In this document: one piece after another, positions 21,143 to 33,111 of the stretch
How the letters are laid out: each line of letters begins with the position of its first letter
Position numbering within the stretch: the stretch's first letter is position 1
Source of the DNA: Gremmenia infestans
Taxonomy: Eukaryota > Ascomycota > Leotiomycetes > Helotiales > Hamatocanthoscyphaceae
Length of the DNA: 64,000 nucleotides
NCBI GenBank assembly: GCA_032629725.1
Contig: JAFEVB010000027.1
Location: forward strand, 372,001 to 436,000
Direction of reading: 5' to 3'
Position numbers and translations under genes: made by a program
Notes under the pieces: model-generated
Seen by the model: the letters and a program-made list of their open reading frames with translations, nothing else
Databases searched by the model: none
What the model was told of the DNA's origin: nothing

Positions 21143-23257
21143 ATGCCTATACACCGGCAACCAAAGTGCACTTCTGCTGGCAGAGTCACATCCCGAATGT
21201 TGCTCTCGTTCCTCTTGTTATCAGCACCGATAGCTGCATCTGGAGGGGATTTGGCCCGTCAACAACAACACCCAGCCCTAATTTTGCCTCCCATACCTGC
21301 GACTCCGCTAATTCAAGATCCTGGGCGTAACGAACATGTATTTGTAGGTCATATTCTTGGATTTTCGTACATTATGGCAAGCTAATGTTCCAATAAACAG
21401 ACCTTACGGCATGTCTTCCATCATGGCGACCTCAACCGCCCCACTCAGCATCTACGGCATGATGTTCCGAAAGAAGAGTCGTCTTTATGGATAGAAACAG
21501 AAGACGAAGGGACAGTTGAGGAGGTGAACCGGCCATTGGTTGTTCGAAGCAACTCTATAAACATACATCGATTAAAGGACCGACGCCCCTCGGTGGTAGA
21601 TCCTATGGTGGCTGCAGCACGGGAATACGACCAAGTATGGGCATCGTCACCAGATATTTGGACTTTCGATGAAGTCCGTGGGCCAAATGTTACCGACCCC
21701 GAAACTATCTTAACTTTTGCTCAAATGGCAGCGAACGCATATGTGGACGCCCCTGATACAGGCAATTGGAAGGATGTAAATGGGGGCTTCAATAGAACGG
21801 ATGACCGGGGCTTTGGTTGGGACAGCGATGGGCTTCGAGGATATCTATACGCGGACGAGACGAACTCTACGATCGTTATTGGCTTGAAGGGGACGACTCT
21901 TGCTATTTGGGATGGAGACGGAACCACGACAAATGACAAGGAGAATGACAATCTCTTCTTCAGCTGTTGTTGTGGGCAACAGGGAAGCTACCTTTACCGT
22001 ACGGTTTGCGACTGTGCTACCGCGACATATACTTGCAATCTGACTTGCCTCAAGAAGAGTCTCAAGAAGGAGAACCGTTATTACGCGGCTGCTCGGCATC
22101 TCTATAACAACGTCACAGCGCTCTATCCCGATTCCGAGGTTTGGATGTCAGGCCACTCTCTTGGAGGTTCTGTCAGTGCTATGATCGGCCTTACATACGG
22201 GAACCCTGTTCTTACTTTCCAGGCTGTCCCGGATGCGTTACCTGCAAATCGGCTTGGGCTTCCAGTACCCCCAGGAGTAGATCCGGATAGACCAGGGCAG
22301 CGAGAATTTACGGGAGCTTACCATTTTGGCCAGAATGCCGATCCAATTTATATGGGTACATGCAACGGAGCTACGGCCAGTTGCTCTTATGCCGGCTATG
22401 CGTTGGAAAGTGCATGTCATACCGGACGAGAATGTGTATACGATGTGGTCACAGACAACTCTACGAGGGTTTCTATTGTCACGCACCGAATCATATGGGT
22501 GATCAATAATGTCCTTACGAAGTATACGACAGTACCAGAGTGTAAATTTACCCCTGAGTGCTACGACTGTCCCTTGTGGAAAGAAGTCACTGGGAATAGC
22601 ACCAAGACATCCACCACTTCCTCTTCCACTTCCACCACCCGAACGAAAACTAGAACATCGACCTGCGAAACTCCTGGATGGTGGGGTTGTTTGGATGAGA
22701 CGACCACGACTTCTGGCATAACTACCACTAGCAGTAGCAGCACTACAACCACGACATCGACATCAACATGTAAGACTCCTGGGTGGTTTGGCTGCAACGA
22801 CGAAACTACGACGACTAGTAAAGCACAGACTACAATCCCAACGGCTACAGCTACACAACCCAAGCATACAGAGTCATCGACGACCACGTGTGAGACTCCT
22901 GGATGGTTCGGTTGTAATGATCCAACTTCGACCGCAGCTCCGACTTCAGCCTCACACTCCACAGCAGAGTGCAGTTTACCAGGAATGTTCTGGGGATGTT
23001 ATGACCGGACTACAACACATACTCAATCTCATCCCATCACCTCGCCACCTCCGATGCCTACTGCAACTCCAACGAGTCGTGTGCCTAGCAAGACAAGCAG
23101 CTATTCCTGTACATCCCCTGCTTGGTTCGGGTTGGTCTGTGAGGACCCCTCGCCTGTGCCTACAAGCTCACCAGAGAAGTCACATTGTTTGCGACGAAGC
23201 TGGCTTGGGTTCTGTAGAGGTTGGTCAGGGACGAATGATGTTTATAAAGAAATCTAG
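21143..23257 (+). CDS. ATG15: Autophagic-body lipase Atg15
   Basis: Exons 21143-21343 and 21401-23257 join across a 57-nt intron (branch GCTAATG) to 685 residues. A signal-anchor segment near residues 20-33 (LLSFLLLSAPIAA) is typical of Atg15, which reaches the vacuole through the multivesicular-body route. The lipase class-3 core contains GHSLGG with the nucleophile Ser320. The Cys-rich FFSCCCGQQ and CDCATATYTCNLTC stretches are characteristic of Atg15. Several N-glycosylation sequons are present. After about residue 465 the protein carries a Thr/Ser-rich tail with five to six Cys modules, three of them TPGWxGCxD-like. Such tails are seen in filamentous-fungal Atg15 but not in yeast. Function: phospholipid hydrolysis that breaks autophagic bodies in the vacuole. 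The upstream in-frame ATG at 21035 is less likely because it buries the anchor. Confidence 0.95.
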
Positions 23258-23406
23258 CATACATACATATTCGAATTAGAAGGAGTCGGCAATGGATGAA
23301 ATTTGGGCGTTAGTACAGCATAGGCGGCATTCAGGATTTTTAATTGGAGCAGCGGCACAATTCAGTTTAGAGCAAATATACCATACATATCATATCTAAA
23401 ACTCGT

Positions 23407-24361
23407 TTATTTGTGCGTCCACTCAGGCTTCTTCTTCTCCGCAAAAGCCGTCATCCCAATCTTTTGATCCTCACTCCCAAATAACGAATGGAAAACCCTC
23501 CTCTCAAACTCCACTCCATCCCTAACCCCCAGATCCTGACTCTTATTAACCACCTCCTTGGCCGCCATAACCGCCACCTTACTATACCCCGCAATCGTCT
23601 CGGCCGTCCCCAACGTCCCTTCCATCAACTCCTCATACGTCCCAAACGTCCTCGCCGCCACCCCCCACTCCGCCGCCTCCTTCCCCGAAAACGTCTTCCC
23701 CGTCAAAATCAACTCCATCGCCTTTGCCTTCCCCACCGCCTTCGTCAACCTCTGACTACCCCCTGCCCCAGGTATCGTGCCCAGCTTGATTTCCGGCTGT
23801 CCGAAATTCGCAGTGTCTGTGCAATATAGAATATCGCACATCAGCGCCAGCTCGCACCCGCCTCCCAGCGCGTGTCCAGACACGGCGGCTATGATGGGCT
23901 TTTTTATGGTGCTGGTAAGCGAGGACCAGGATTCTATGAAGGAGGTTGTGTAGGCTTGCGAGAAGGTTAGGGGGGCCATTTCCTTGATATCTGCGCCGGC
24001 TGCGAAGGCCTTTTGGGAGCCGGTTATAATGATGGCATGGATTGAGTCTGAGGCGTCGAAAGATGAGAGGGCGCTGTTGAGATCGTTTATTAGGGGGGTG
24101 GAGAGGGCGTTAAGGGCTTTGGGGCGATTGAGCGTTACTGTGGGGGTAAAGTGTGTTAGTAGGTTATTCTTGGATGAGAACTAGGGAATAAGGGAAGGAG
24201 ATTGGGGAAATACTTTGACCGACTCCTGGACGGGGTTCTGTGGTTTGGATATACTCGTATGACTTCACTGACCAGACCGAGGAGTTGCGAATGAGTGCGG
24301 GGAGGGTTGAGGGTTGGAATTTGGAGACCATAGGCCTCATCGTTTTAAATGTTTTCATCAT
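23407..24361 (-). CDS. Mitochondrial enoyl-CoA hydratase (crotonase family)
   Basis: Exons 24361-24214 and 24137-23407 join across a 76-nt intron to 292 residues, the size of animal and fungal ECHS1. The first 30 residues (MMKTFKTMRPMVSKFQPSTL and on) are basic and hydroxylated without acids, a matrix-targeting presequence. Crotonase landmarks follow: LNRPKALNALS, AGADIKEM, GHALGGGCELAL and FGQPEIKLGTIPGAGG. Glu145 and Glu165 fall exactly at the two catalytic glutamates of ECHS1 (Glu144 and Glu164 in the rat enzyme), so hydration of 2-trans-enoyl-CoA in beta-oxidation is well supported. The 3' end lies 149 bases from the convergent ATG15 gene. Confidence 0.95.
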
Positions 24362-24827
24362 TTTGAGAGAGGTTCTTCTGTTGGTTTTAGTTGATGAGCT
24401 GGATTCCAATTGAACTGCTGATTCAAAGGAAGAAGAAAGTTGTGGAGTAAGTTGTCATACTCCGGAGTAATCATACCTCGCTCCTCAGGAACATCCGATG
24501 AGTAGCCGATAAAAGCCGGGGAAGCTACCCCTGTCAAAATCATTCGAATGACTAAGCGAGACGATGGACACAAGAAGGCTAGGCCTCTTTAGGATTTAAT
24601 GCGGAAAAACTACGGCCCGTGCTTGCCTCCTGGCGCAGCGCAGATGCAGGAAAGAAACGCGAACAGGTGTCGAATTCAACGCATTGTGAGCAACTACGAG
24701 TCCCTCTTTATTCACCACACTTGCGCCATTCGACTTCAATCACATTCACCTACCCATTCCCTCGTCGCATACGCATTTCGGTTTCGGATTCGATAATAAT
24801 ACCTACCTAGGGAGGCGAGCCGCGAAG
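24362..24827. promoter_or_regulatory. Shared divergent promoter of enoyl-CoA hydratase and RER1
   Basis: There are 466 bases between two outward-reading start codons, holding both 5' leaders. No named operator is recognised. Confidence 0.4.
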
Positions 24828-25585
24828 ATGGATTCCATTGAGCCTGAACAAACCCCTTTTGCGGCTGTGAGCGCGCATACATCGCGCATTCAACGTGTAA
24901 GTTCGGGATCGGGCTGCGTTGATGGAAACAGAATTTGGGCGATGGGATGAAGGCTAATAGAGATGGGAATAGCAATACCAGGCATGGCTAGATAAATCGA
25001 CGCCGTTTGTACCTTTCAGATGGCTTGGAACTGGTGGACTTTTATTCGTCTTTTTCCTCCGGATATTCGTGGCGCAAGGATGGTACATTGGTATGGCTCT
25101 CCAGACCACTTTCTCGCAATACATATTCTGACGGGTATATCCAAATAGTGGCATACTCGCTAGGAATCTACCTCCTAAATCTCTTCCTCGCTTTCCTCCA
25201 ACCCAAATTCGACCCCTCAAATGAGGCTGTAGACAATGAGATGGAAGACGGTGCGGCCGGTGGCCTGCCCACAAAACAAGATGAGGAATTCCGTCCTTTC
25301 ATTCGCCGTCTTCCTGAATTCAAGTTCTGGTATTCGGCTACGAGAGCAATTGCTATTGGGTTTCTCTGCACCTGGTTCTCGATCTTCGATGTACCTGTTT
25401 TCTGGCCTGTGTTGGTGGTTTACTGGCTCATTCTATTTGCGCTGACCAGTAAGTTTTCTTGGCGAGTGGGAGAGTGGGATGGAAGCTAATGTGGAGTAGT
25501 GAGGAGACAAATCCAACATATGATCAAGTACCGATACGTACCGTTCTCGTTCGGTAAGGCGAAGTACAACAAGAACAGCAATTGA
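24828..25585 (+). CDS. RER1: Golgi-to-ER retrieval receptor Rer1
   Basis: Four exons (24828-24896, 24973-25090, 25149-25448, 25500-25585) splice to 190 residues against 188 in yeast Rer1. Intron sizes are 76, 58 and 51 nt. Family blocks are nearly unmistakable: EPEQTPFAAV near the N-terminus, LGIYLLNLFLAFLQPKFDP, LPTKQDEEFRPFIRRLPEFK, DVPVFWPVLVVYWLILF, and MRRQIQHMIKYRYVPFSFGK at the C-terminus. Four membrane segments are visible. Rer1 sits in the early Golgi and sorts escaped ER membrane proteins into COPI vesicles. The ATG at 24828 starts MDSIEPEQ, matching the family N-terminus. Confidence 0.97.
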
Positions 25586-26303
25586 GCGGACGATTGAAAG
25601 CTGGGGTTGAAGGATGCAGGTGACTAATATGTTGATGTATGGCGGCATCGTTATTTGTATAAAATGCTGTGCTTGTATCTGATGCGCGGAGTGGAGAGGA
25701 CAGAAACGGAGCGACAAACTTTACTGCCCTTTAATCGATGATCAAACCTTCTCTATCGAATATACCTAGGGATTAAGAGTGGGAATCAGGGGCCCAATGC
25801 TAGCTGCTAGGCCATAGATAGAAATATGATACAATGAGCTATTCTGTTTGGTTGAAGTACTGGATCGTGGTCTTCTGGCTATGGCTTGCTAAGTTGCAAG
25901 CATACAAGGTAATAATTGTCTTAAATGGCTTGGGGAGATCCTGAAGTCCTACTAAGTAAGCTTCCCCTCGTATGTTTCTTTCTCTTTCTCCCCATGTTTG
26001 AAAGGCAAGTAATATGAGACAATTGTTTGCGGTTAAGTGAACCTCTAGGAATGTTTCTGTTCTTTTCGTATTAATTTGTGGAAACTATTATTACACTAGT
26101 CGTTTCAGTCGTTTTATTCTGTATTTCAAGTTCAATTGAAGCTTGCCAAACCTTGGATCAATTGAAAAAGGCACCGCATGTGATCAAGCGGGCGGTGCCA
26201 AGCAAACACTCTTCAGCCTCGTCCAAAAATCTACGCGAAGCGCGATTAACCTCCGAATCTGGAAGCCAACGACACTCCTTGAACAATTATCATCAACATC
26301 ATC
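25586..26303. other. Intergenic between RER1 and PAF1
   Basis: Contains the RER1 3' flank and the PAF1 leader. An open frame from 26078 lacks an ATG and is probably part of the PAF1 5' UTR. Confidence 0.5.
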
Positions 26304-27740
26304 ATGGCATCTTCAGCTCCTCGAGGCGCAGAGCGCATGATCCATCAAGATTATATCGCGCGAATTCGATATTCCAATGCCTTACCACCACCTCCAAACC
26401 CGCCCAAGCTCCTCGACATCCCGAATACTGGCCTTGCCAGCGGTCAATACACAACACCTGGTTTCGCTGGACGACTTGCGCGAGAACAGCCGCTCAATAT
26501 CGAGGCCGATGCGGAGCTTGGTATGCCGCTGGATCTAGTGGGCATGCCAGGTATCTTTGATGGTGATGAGAGTTGTAAGTAGGAAGCCCTGTTTCACGGC
26601 GCAAGGACTTATTCTGTGTCTACAGCTATCCAAGCACCACTACAGCCACCAGTACCTCATCCTCATGATCGCGCTCTTCTGAGACCTCTATCGACCCTTG
26701 GAAAGCCCAAGTTCTCAGACTCTGGCGTGTCTTTCCTTCGACGTACTGAATACATCTCTTCTTACACATCTAAATCACGATTCGACTCTACGACTTCAAG
26801 ATCTTTGATCGATAACGTTGGAAATCGCACTAAGAGAGCGCCCCAAAACATCGACAAGGAATCACCCACATATATCAAAGCGCAGGTTGAGAAGAGCTTC
26901 CAAACGGCAACATCAAATTTGAAGAATCCTACAACGGTGCGACATCCTTCAAAGCGAAACCTGAAGCTTGTGGATGCCTACCCCCTTCTCCCGGATCTCG
27001 ATTCCTTCCCAGACGTTGGAGGATATGTTACCATCAAGTTTCTCACCAACCCCGTGCCACCAAGTACGACCTATGACATTCGCATCGAAAACAGTTTGCT
27101 GAAACCAATCGAGGGAACCGACGAAGAAGAGCTGGTAAAACAACAAGCAAGAGAGTTATACGAGCGAGATCCAGAACGTAACCCCCCTCCAGACGACACA
27201 ATCGAGTATGAGTTCTTCATGGCCGAAACGCCCTCTGGTGCATTAAATTTCAAGCGCAAATTCGACGCATTAGACCCCGAAAACGACGACGAGGAACTCT
27301 ACACCGAGAAAACCGGCACTGGCGAAGGCTGTTTCCGCTTCAAGCGAATACGCGCCTACGAAAGTGCCCTGCAAACTGGTTCCGTGGGCGACAAGTACGA
27401 CGAGGAAGTCGTGGTCGCTTTACACGATGGCAAAGATGGGCTTCATCAAAAGGGCGCTTACTATTATCCAATTGTGCAGAGAACAAATATTCGGCCACAG
27501 AGACAAAAGAATATCAACAAGAAGATGAAGCGGATTGTGATGAATGATGAGGTTACGGATTATGTGGATGTGAAGGTTGAGGAAGCGGATGAAGAATTGA
27601 AGGCTGCGAGGGGTCTGTTTGCTGAGAAACCCTATGGAGAGGATGAGGAAGAAGAGGCGGCTGGTGGGGAGGTGGAGAGAGAGGTTTCAAAGACACCAGA
27701 AGCGAATGCGGAGGATGGGAATGCGTCTGATAGTGGATGA
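26304..27740 (+). CDS. PAF1: RNA polymerase II-associated factor Paf1
   Basis: Exons 26304-26574 and 26626-27740 join across a 51-nt intron to 461 residues. The N-terminal block (QDYIARIRYSNALPPPPNPP, then KLLDIP) and later FLRRTEYISSY define the Paf1 family. The last 60 residues are strongly acidic (EDEEEEAAGGEVEREVS), as in Paf1 proteins. It is the scaffold subunit of the PAF complex, which travels with elongating polymerase II and promotes histone H2B ubiquitination and H3K4 methylation. The ATG is in good context (CATCATGG), and the family block starts 13 residues later. Confidence 0.95.
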
Positions 27741-30014
27741 TAATCTGGTGAGCAGAGTCAGAATTTCAGATTTTGCGGAGGGCATGGCACATGGCGTTCA
27801 TTTCAAGGGAATGTATAACAATAACAAGGAGCAAAATGGATAAATTTATCTGCGGATCCTCTGCGAAGATACTTCTTCTGCTTATTTCAATTTACAAATG
27901 CCAAAAGAGATTGGCTTCGTGGCCGTCCTCGCTCTTGAGTGTATCTCCAATATCCTAATTTTCTACCTTTATCCGATGAGTGACCATGCGGAAAGGGGAT
28001 ATTCAGTACCCTAGGCCTACTATATCTGTCTTTCAGGCTCCCCCATCACTCAACATCTGGCACACTATCTTCCGCGGAACCCCAGACCGGTCTATTTTGA
28101 AGAGGAGTGCGCTTCTAACTTTTCTCTCTCTCGACAACTCATTATCAGTTACTGTCTTATTACCAAGTGGACCGATCGACCGTTCTACATTGCATGTTTG
28201 GATTCACTTTGGGGGATTATCAACTTGAATGACAGCAAAGTCCTGTTTAACAGCAACCGAGTACTTGACTGTATATCAATTCCGCTTCCGGTGGAATTAT
28301 ACCTGGATATAGTTCCTTGTTTTGTCGCGGGTGTCACGGGGGAATATGATCCGAATGTCACGGTTTCGAGGCACAGCTATATAGTTATAGAACCATCGCA
28401 TCGAAGCCATTCAACTCCTCTGCAGCTTCAATTTTTATCGGTGATCTTCCTTGGTTGGTTGGCTGGTTGGTTGGCTGGTTGGTTGGCTGGTTGGTTGGTG
28501 AAGTGCTTTTATACAGTAGCTTCAGAGTTTGTTCTGGGCGAGGGTGCATGTGTTGGTGATTGGAAGGTATGAGGCGAATTGAGAAATAAATGACTGACTG
28601 TATATACCAATTAACAGAAACGTATTGTGGAATTGCGTTCGATCCTCTGTTTTTACTTTGCTTGCCCCATTCCTCACCTCCCATATCTAGGATTGTCTTG
28701 AAACCCTGAATTTGTTGGCTTGGGAAGTCGACGTATGTCGGATATGGACCCTGAGATGACCTCGCATTTTGTTGAATCTGAACTCTGCTCTTCGCCTCGA
28801 TGCATTATTGAAACTTTTGGTCTACCAGTAAACATTCTTCCTCGAATGAAATATTTTGGGTTTCAATCATGGGGAAATGGGCGAGGTTGGCGCTTTCTTT
28901 CCGGTATATAAATCACAATGCAAGTGCAATTGACTGAGCAATAATTGATAAAGAATTTCCAAATTAGCATCTATAGATAAACGTTCGTTCAAAATTCATT
29001 GCGAGTTATACCTGAAGCCAATGAGTATGATCTGTTTTTATGCGCTAGGATCCCGGATCTGCGTAGACGATGATACTTTATTCATGAATTTGTGTTTATG
29101 ACAGCAGGTTCGTAATTGATAGCAGCTTGGACTTGACAGCGACATAATCACAGCGAGCCTGTTATTCGCTTTCGATCTATTGCTTTTGAATCTTTGTTCG
29201 GAGATGATCTAGAAACGGGATCGCTTGCCGGACATTTGTGTAAGGGCGTGATTAAATGCCCCCTGACTTTGGTTGCTGAAACAGGGTCGTTCCGGTTTGC
29301 CTTTCTACAATTAGATAAATTTCAGCTGTCGGGGAGTTATTTATATTTACGTATACGTATAAAATTATTGTAATTGCTTACCTCAATCGTCGAGTGTCAT
29401 AGTAGCTAGAACGGGATTTTCAAGTGAATACTATTAAATATGATCTTGTCGCCCTGATTTCTGAACTACATCACTTGATCATTGGAAGTAGGACACTAAC
29501 TTCAACTCCTTCTAGATTGGATCAAAAAGATCTTTGGCCCTTGAGGAGTGGTCGTATCACATTTCTCAAGGAAGCTTGTTAACAGCATGGTAGAAAATGA
29601 CAGCAAGCTATTAAGCTTTCTCTTGGGAGCAAATTTCGGGTTTTGGTGAAAGATCCTGGAAGTAGCATAGGTAGTCTCGAAAACTCCGCGGGGGTTACTC
29701 AAAGCTACAATTCTCCAGCTATTACTTACCTCGTTCGAAAGGCGGCTAGTCATTTGTGTTTGACTTCACTTGCAATTCCATTTCCCAATTTAAATTCAAA
29801 GGTTTTTATTTCCGCATCAAAGATAGACATTTAATAAAACAGTCCAAATATTCAGAGCTTAGGAACCCATTTCGTTTGTTTTGTCCCTCCATTCTCCCTC
29901 GCTTTTTAGCTATTAAGCTCTTTTCCAAAAACGCCCTTCCCTCTACCCTTGAACGGACACGTCCAAACTTAATCTCAATCTCACCCGCAGCGCACTCATA
30001 AGTGCTGTCATTGC
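27741..30014. other. Intergenic, AT-rich, no gene seen
   Basis: 2.3 kb between PAF1 and the convergent precursor gene. Apart from the 12-bp tandem repeat at 28451-28499, I see nothing I can support. The frames present are short and lack family resemblance. Confidence 0.55.
28451..28499. repeat. Tandem 12-bp repeat (TTGGTTGGCTGG)
   Basis: About four units of TTGGTTGGCTGG in direct tandem, in noncoding DNA. It is a plain microsatellite/minisatellite by appearance. Confidence 0.8.
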
Positions 30015-31325
30015 CTACGAGCCAGTGTTTGTTGTGGATGGGAGGTTCATAGGGTAGTCGCCGTAATCTAGGTAGATGGTGTGAGTATAATTATCTTTCT
30101 TTAAGATTTTGGATTTTGAGTGTAAAAATACCTGCATAGGGTGCATAACTTGCATAGGATTCAACCTGAGGTTCACGTTTCTCCTTGGGAGAGGATTTGT
30201 CGGAATCTAGTAGGTTGTGTAAGTAATTTTCTTTGAAATTTTGGATTTGAGTAAAATAAATACCGGCATTGGCATCAATTTCTTCAAGCACTTGACGTTT
30301 ATGCTTTTCCTCATTCGGGTAATCAGTATAATCCCCGTAGCTTCCATAGTCTTCAGACACCTCCTGAGGTTGACGTTTTTCCCCATTCGGGTAGGCGGCA
30401 TAAGTCCCGTAGTTCCCATAGTCTTGAGGTTGTCGCTTTTGATTATTAGGGCCTTGAAGTTTAGAGGTTCCATATGGAAGCAGGTTGCGATCTCCGAGGC
30501 GACGAAGGTCATCTTCAGACATCTTAGCTTCACGCTTTTGCTTATGCGAGTCGTAAATGTCATAATTTTCGTTTGTGTCGGAATCGTATTGGCGGTAATC
30601 TCCGTACTCTAGAGGGGATTTAGTATGAGAATAGTGTTCTGGTGTACATTGAAAGTCTAGGTTATGTGTGACTCACCCTGAGGAGCAGCCTCACGCTTCT
30701 CTTGCAATTGGTCGTCCTCACTGGTAGGATCTTGGGGTTCAATATCAAGGTTCTTTCCTCAAAATCAGCTCTATTAATTTCAAAAAACCTTGGGCATATA
30801 AACCTCGTCTTGTGGAGAAGCCTCGCGCTTCTCTCCGATCACCTCCCTAATGGTGCTGGTAGAACGTTTTGGATCACCATTTGGAGGATACTTTTCTCAA
30901 AGTCAGTTTTGTTTATCTTCAAGAATCTTAGGCACACAAACATCTCCATATGATGCGTACGGGTTGTAATCTAGTCATGGTAAGCTTTTATTTATTAAGA
31001 TTCCTTCAAAAATGACTCACGGCTATAATCTTGGGGAGCAGCCTCACGCTTCCCTTGGGGACCGTAATCTTCATGAGAACCTTCGGGGTACTTTTCTCAA
31101 AATCAGTTCTGTTTATTTTGAATAATTTTTGGCACACAAACTTCTCCATATGAACTGTAAGGGTGGTAACCTAAATATCGTAAGCTTCAACTTATTGAGA
31201 TGTCTTCAACTTAACTCACTCCCATATGGATTATCTTGGGGTGCTGGGAATGGCTTTGGGGCAGGTGCAGCTGAGACAGCTGCTAGGGAAGCAGCGCCCA
31301 AGAGGATGAGATCGGTAGAACGCAT
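30015..31325 (-). CDS. Candidate RiPP precursor, KEX2-processed, (Yxx)n repeats
   Basis: Nine exons on the minus strand (31325-31220, 31170-31142, 31090-31021, 30970-30942, 30890-30804, 30752-30677, 30608-30264, 30206-30132, 30067-30015) splice in phase to about 289 residues; introns are 49-68 nt. A signal peptide (MRSTDLILLGAASLAAVSA) is followed by a Pro/Ala spacer. Nine Lys-Arg sites (residues 59, 86, 99, 126, 157, 190, 210, 236, 257) are the KEX2 type. Most are followed by EA or XP dipeptides (EAAPQ, QPQ, EPQ) that Ste13-type aminopeptidases trim. Six tracts place Tyr at every third residue: from Tyr34, 67, 134, 196, 220 and 265, most ending in YP. Tandem cores, KEX2 sites and a neighbouring UstYa gene are the hallmarks of dikaritin precursors. 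The core resembles none of the published ones I know (ustiloxin, phomopsin, asperipin). An alpha-pheromone precursor is the main alternative, but the Trp/Cys pheromone cores are absent. The product is unknown. Confidence 0.8.
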
Positions 31326-33111
31326 TTTGGTAGCTGGATTTGATTTCAAGGATTTTGCTTGAGCAACTTTGTGCAGATGATGAAGTGATGAAGTGATGAA
31401 GTGTTGGATTTATGAAGGAAGTAATTTATCTGTGGAAAGGTCCAGCTATTTATCCATTTAAAAAAATAACCTTCTGCTATTGGAATTCGATGAATACAAG
31501 ACGGTGCTTCGACCCCGCCGACTAATAGCATTGGCATCAACAGCGGTCACATACTAGGACCCGTATAAACAAAATGGCCCCGGAATTATCCATGGCCACG
31601 GAGCGACCGAAGTCCAACGCACGCGATTTCTATTGGGTTGCTCATCAGGACAATAGAGTACGAGTGAGACATTAAGGTAAGTCATTAATACTAACATCAG
31701 CGTCATCTAAGCCCTCGAGTATGCCAAGCCCCCTCCCCCCCCTCACGGAACATTAGCTTTCTGTGTGTATACCAAGGCTTTGGAACCGATGCTAATTAAG
31801 CAAGCCGTAGCTACGAACACTTATGCCCCGGCGGCCCTCGTAGGAAACATAATTTGGGCACAAACTAGCTATGGTCTGGCGCATCTAGCTTCTATTTCGC
31901 AAGTACGATGGATATGATACGTCGTCTTGTAGTCCTCCTTACCTTTGCCAGCCTCGCAACGTAATGCCCAGCCTTGTCTTACAGTGATGACTGGATATTA
32001 GGTCGGGTCTAGTAACGGCAGACGATACCTAGTCGTGTAAACCCGTTAGCTCTTCTAACTAATTGACCATTCAAGAGATCTTCCTCGGGCTATGAGGTAA
32101 GCCAATGCGAACTACTTTGAGCTAGAACTAACTAACACATTCTAGAATACTGAGAACGTAAAGCCAAGTCCAACGTTACATCCGATTATACTCCCAACTC
32201 ACGGAGAACCAGATACTCTCAGTAAAAATTAAACCTTCTACTTAGAACCAGATCTAGAACTTGCGTGATTTCAAGCTCAATAGAGTTCTTTTGCTCTATA
32301 AGGCCCTCTCTGGTTCACTTTTCCTGTGACAAATATCGGGATTTCCGTGACCCACAGATAAAAACACTAGACATTTCTGGAACCATAGAATATTTGACTT
32401 TTAAAAGCTTCTGTGGATGCATACCAAAAACGTCTATGCACTTCTTTAAGTCAAAGAAGCTTGAGGTTGCGTTTAGCCATAGAAATTCTTTATAGAACGC
32501 TAAAAAAAATAAGGTAAAATGCCTCCTACTATCTATAGTATTTAATATAGCAATTCTAGATATGGGCTAACATACCAGACAGATCTTCAGATTAAAAGTC
32601 TTTAACCTAAACGACTTTGGTTCACAGATATTTGGGCCAAAAAGAGAACCAGACAGGCTCTAAGTTCCAAATATGATATATCCTCTAATTCGCGATAGTA
32701 AATAGACTTGTGTAACGTTCCGGCGAAGGGAGGCTTAAACTATTCCATATACAGTAAGCTAGAACGCGGGTAGCTTAACATGAGCAAATTACCTCATATA
32801 TGAGCATATTATTTCGCAATCTAGAATTTTAGAACGACCGTAGGGCTCTGGTACCTTTTCATTAACACAACGGTCTTCAGCGATCTGCGTCATCAATACA
32901 TGGCAACATTTCTAAGATTTTGACCTTAAGTAGCTTATACATCAACCAATGCTTGACCGGATGTTATGATCAGTTGTTGAAGAAGAAACCTATTTCTTTT
33001 TGCATCTCATCTGGTCTCTTTCCCCCCAAGCTCTTCAAGGAAGTCCCAAAACCTCAATATCACTACATCCTCCTTCCAGAAAGTCTCAAAGTGCGTAGTC
33101 CTCGTTTGATC
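31326..33111. promoter_or_regulatory. Divergent intergenic region of the RiPP locus
   Basis: 1.8 kb between the start codons of the precursor and the UstYa gene. A 9-bp direct repeat (GATGAAGTG, about three units) lies at 31379-31403, within 80 bases of the precursor ATG. The middle (31700-32900) is AT-rich, with no gene I can support. Confidence 0.45.

Noticed and set aside
26078..26303. Signal-peptide-like frame upstream of PAF1
   Set aside because: It opens on a GTG and has no ATG; it overlaps PAF1 in another frame and is probably untranslated leader.
30015..31325. Alpha-factor-type mating pheromone precursor
   Set aside because: The KR-EA repeats are similar, but the cores lack the Trp/Cys/Gly/Pro pheromone pattern, vary in length, and a UstYa gene lies beside it.
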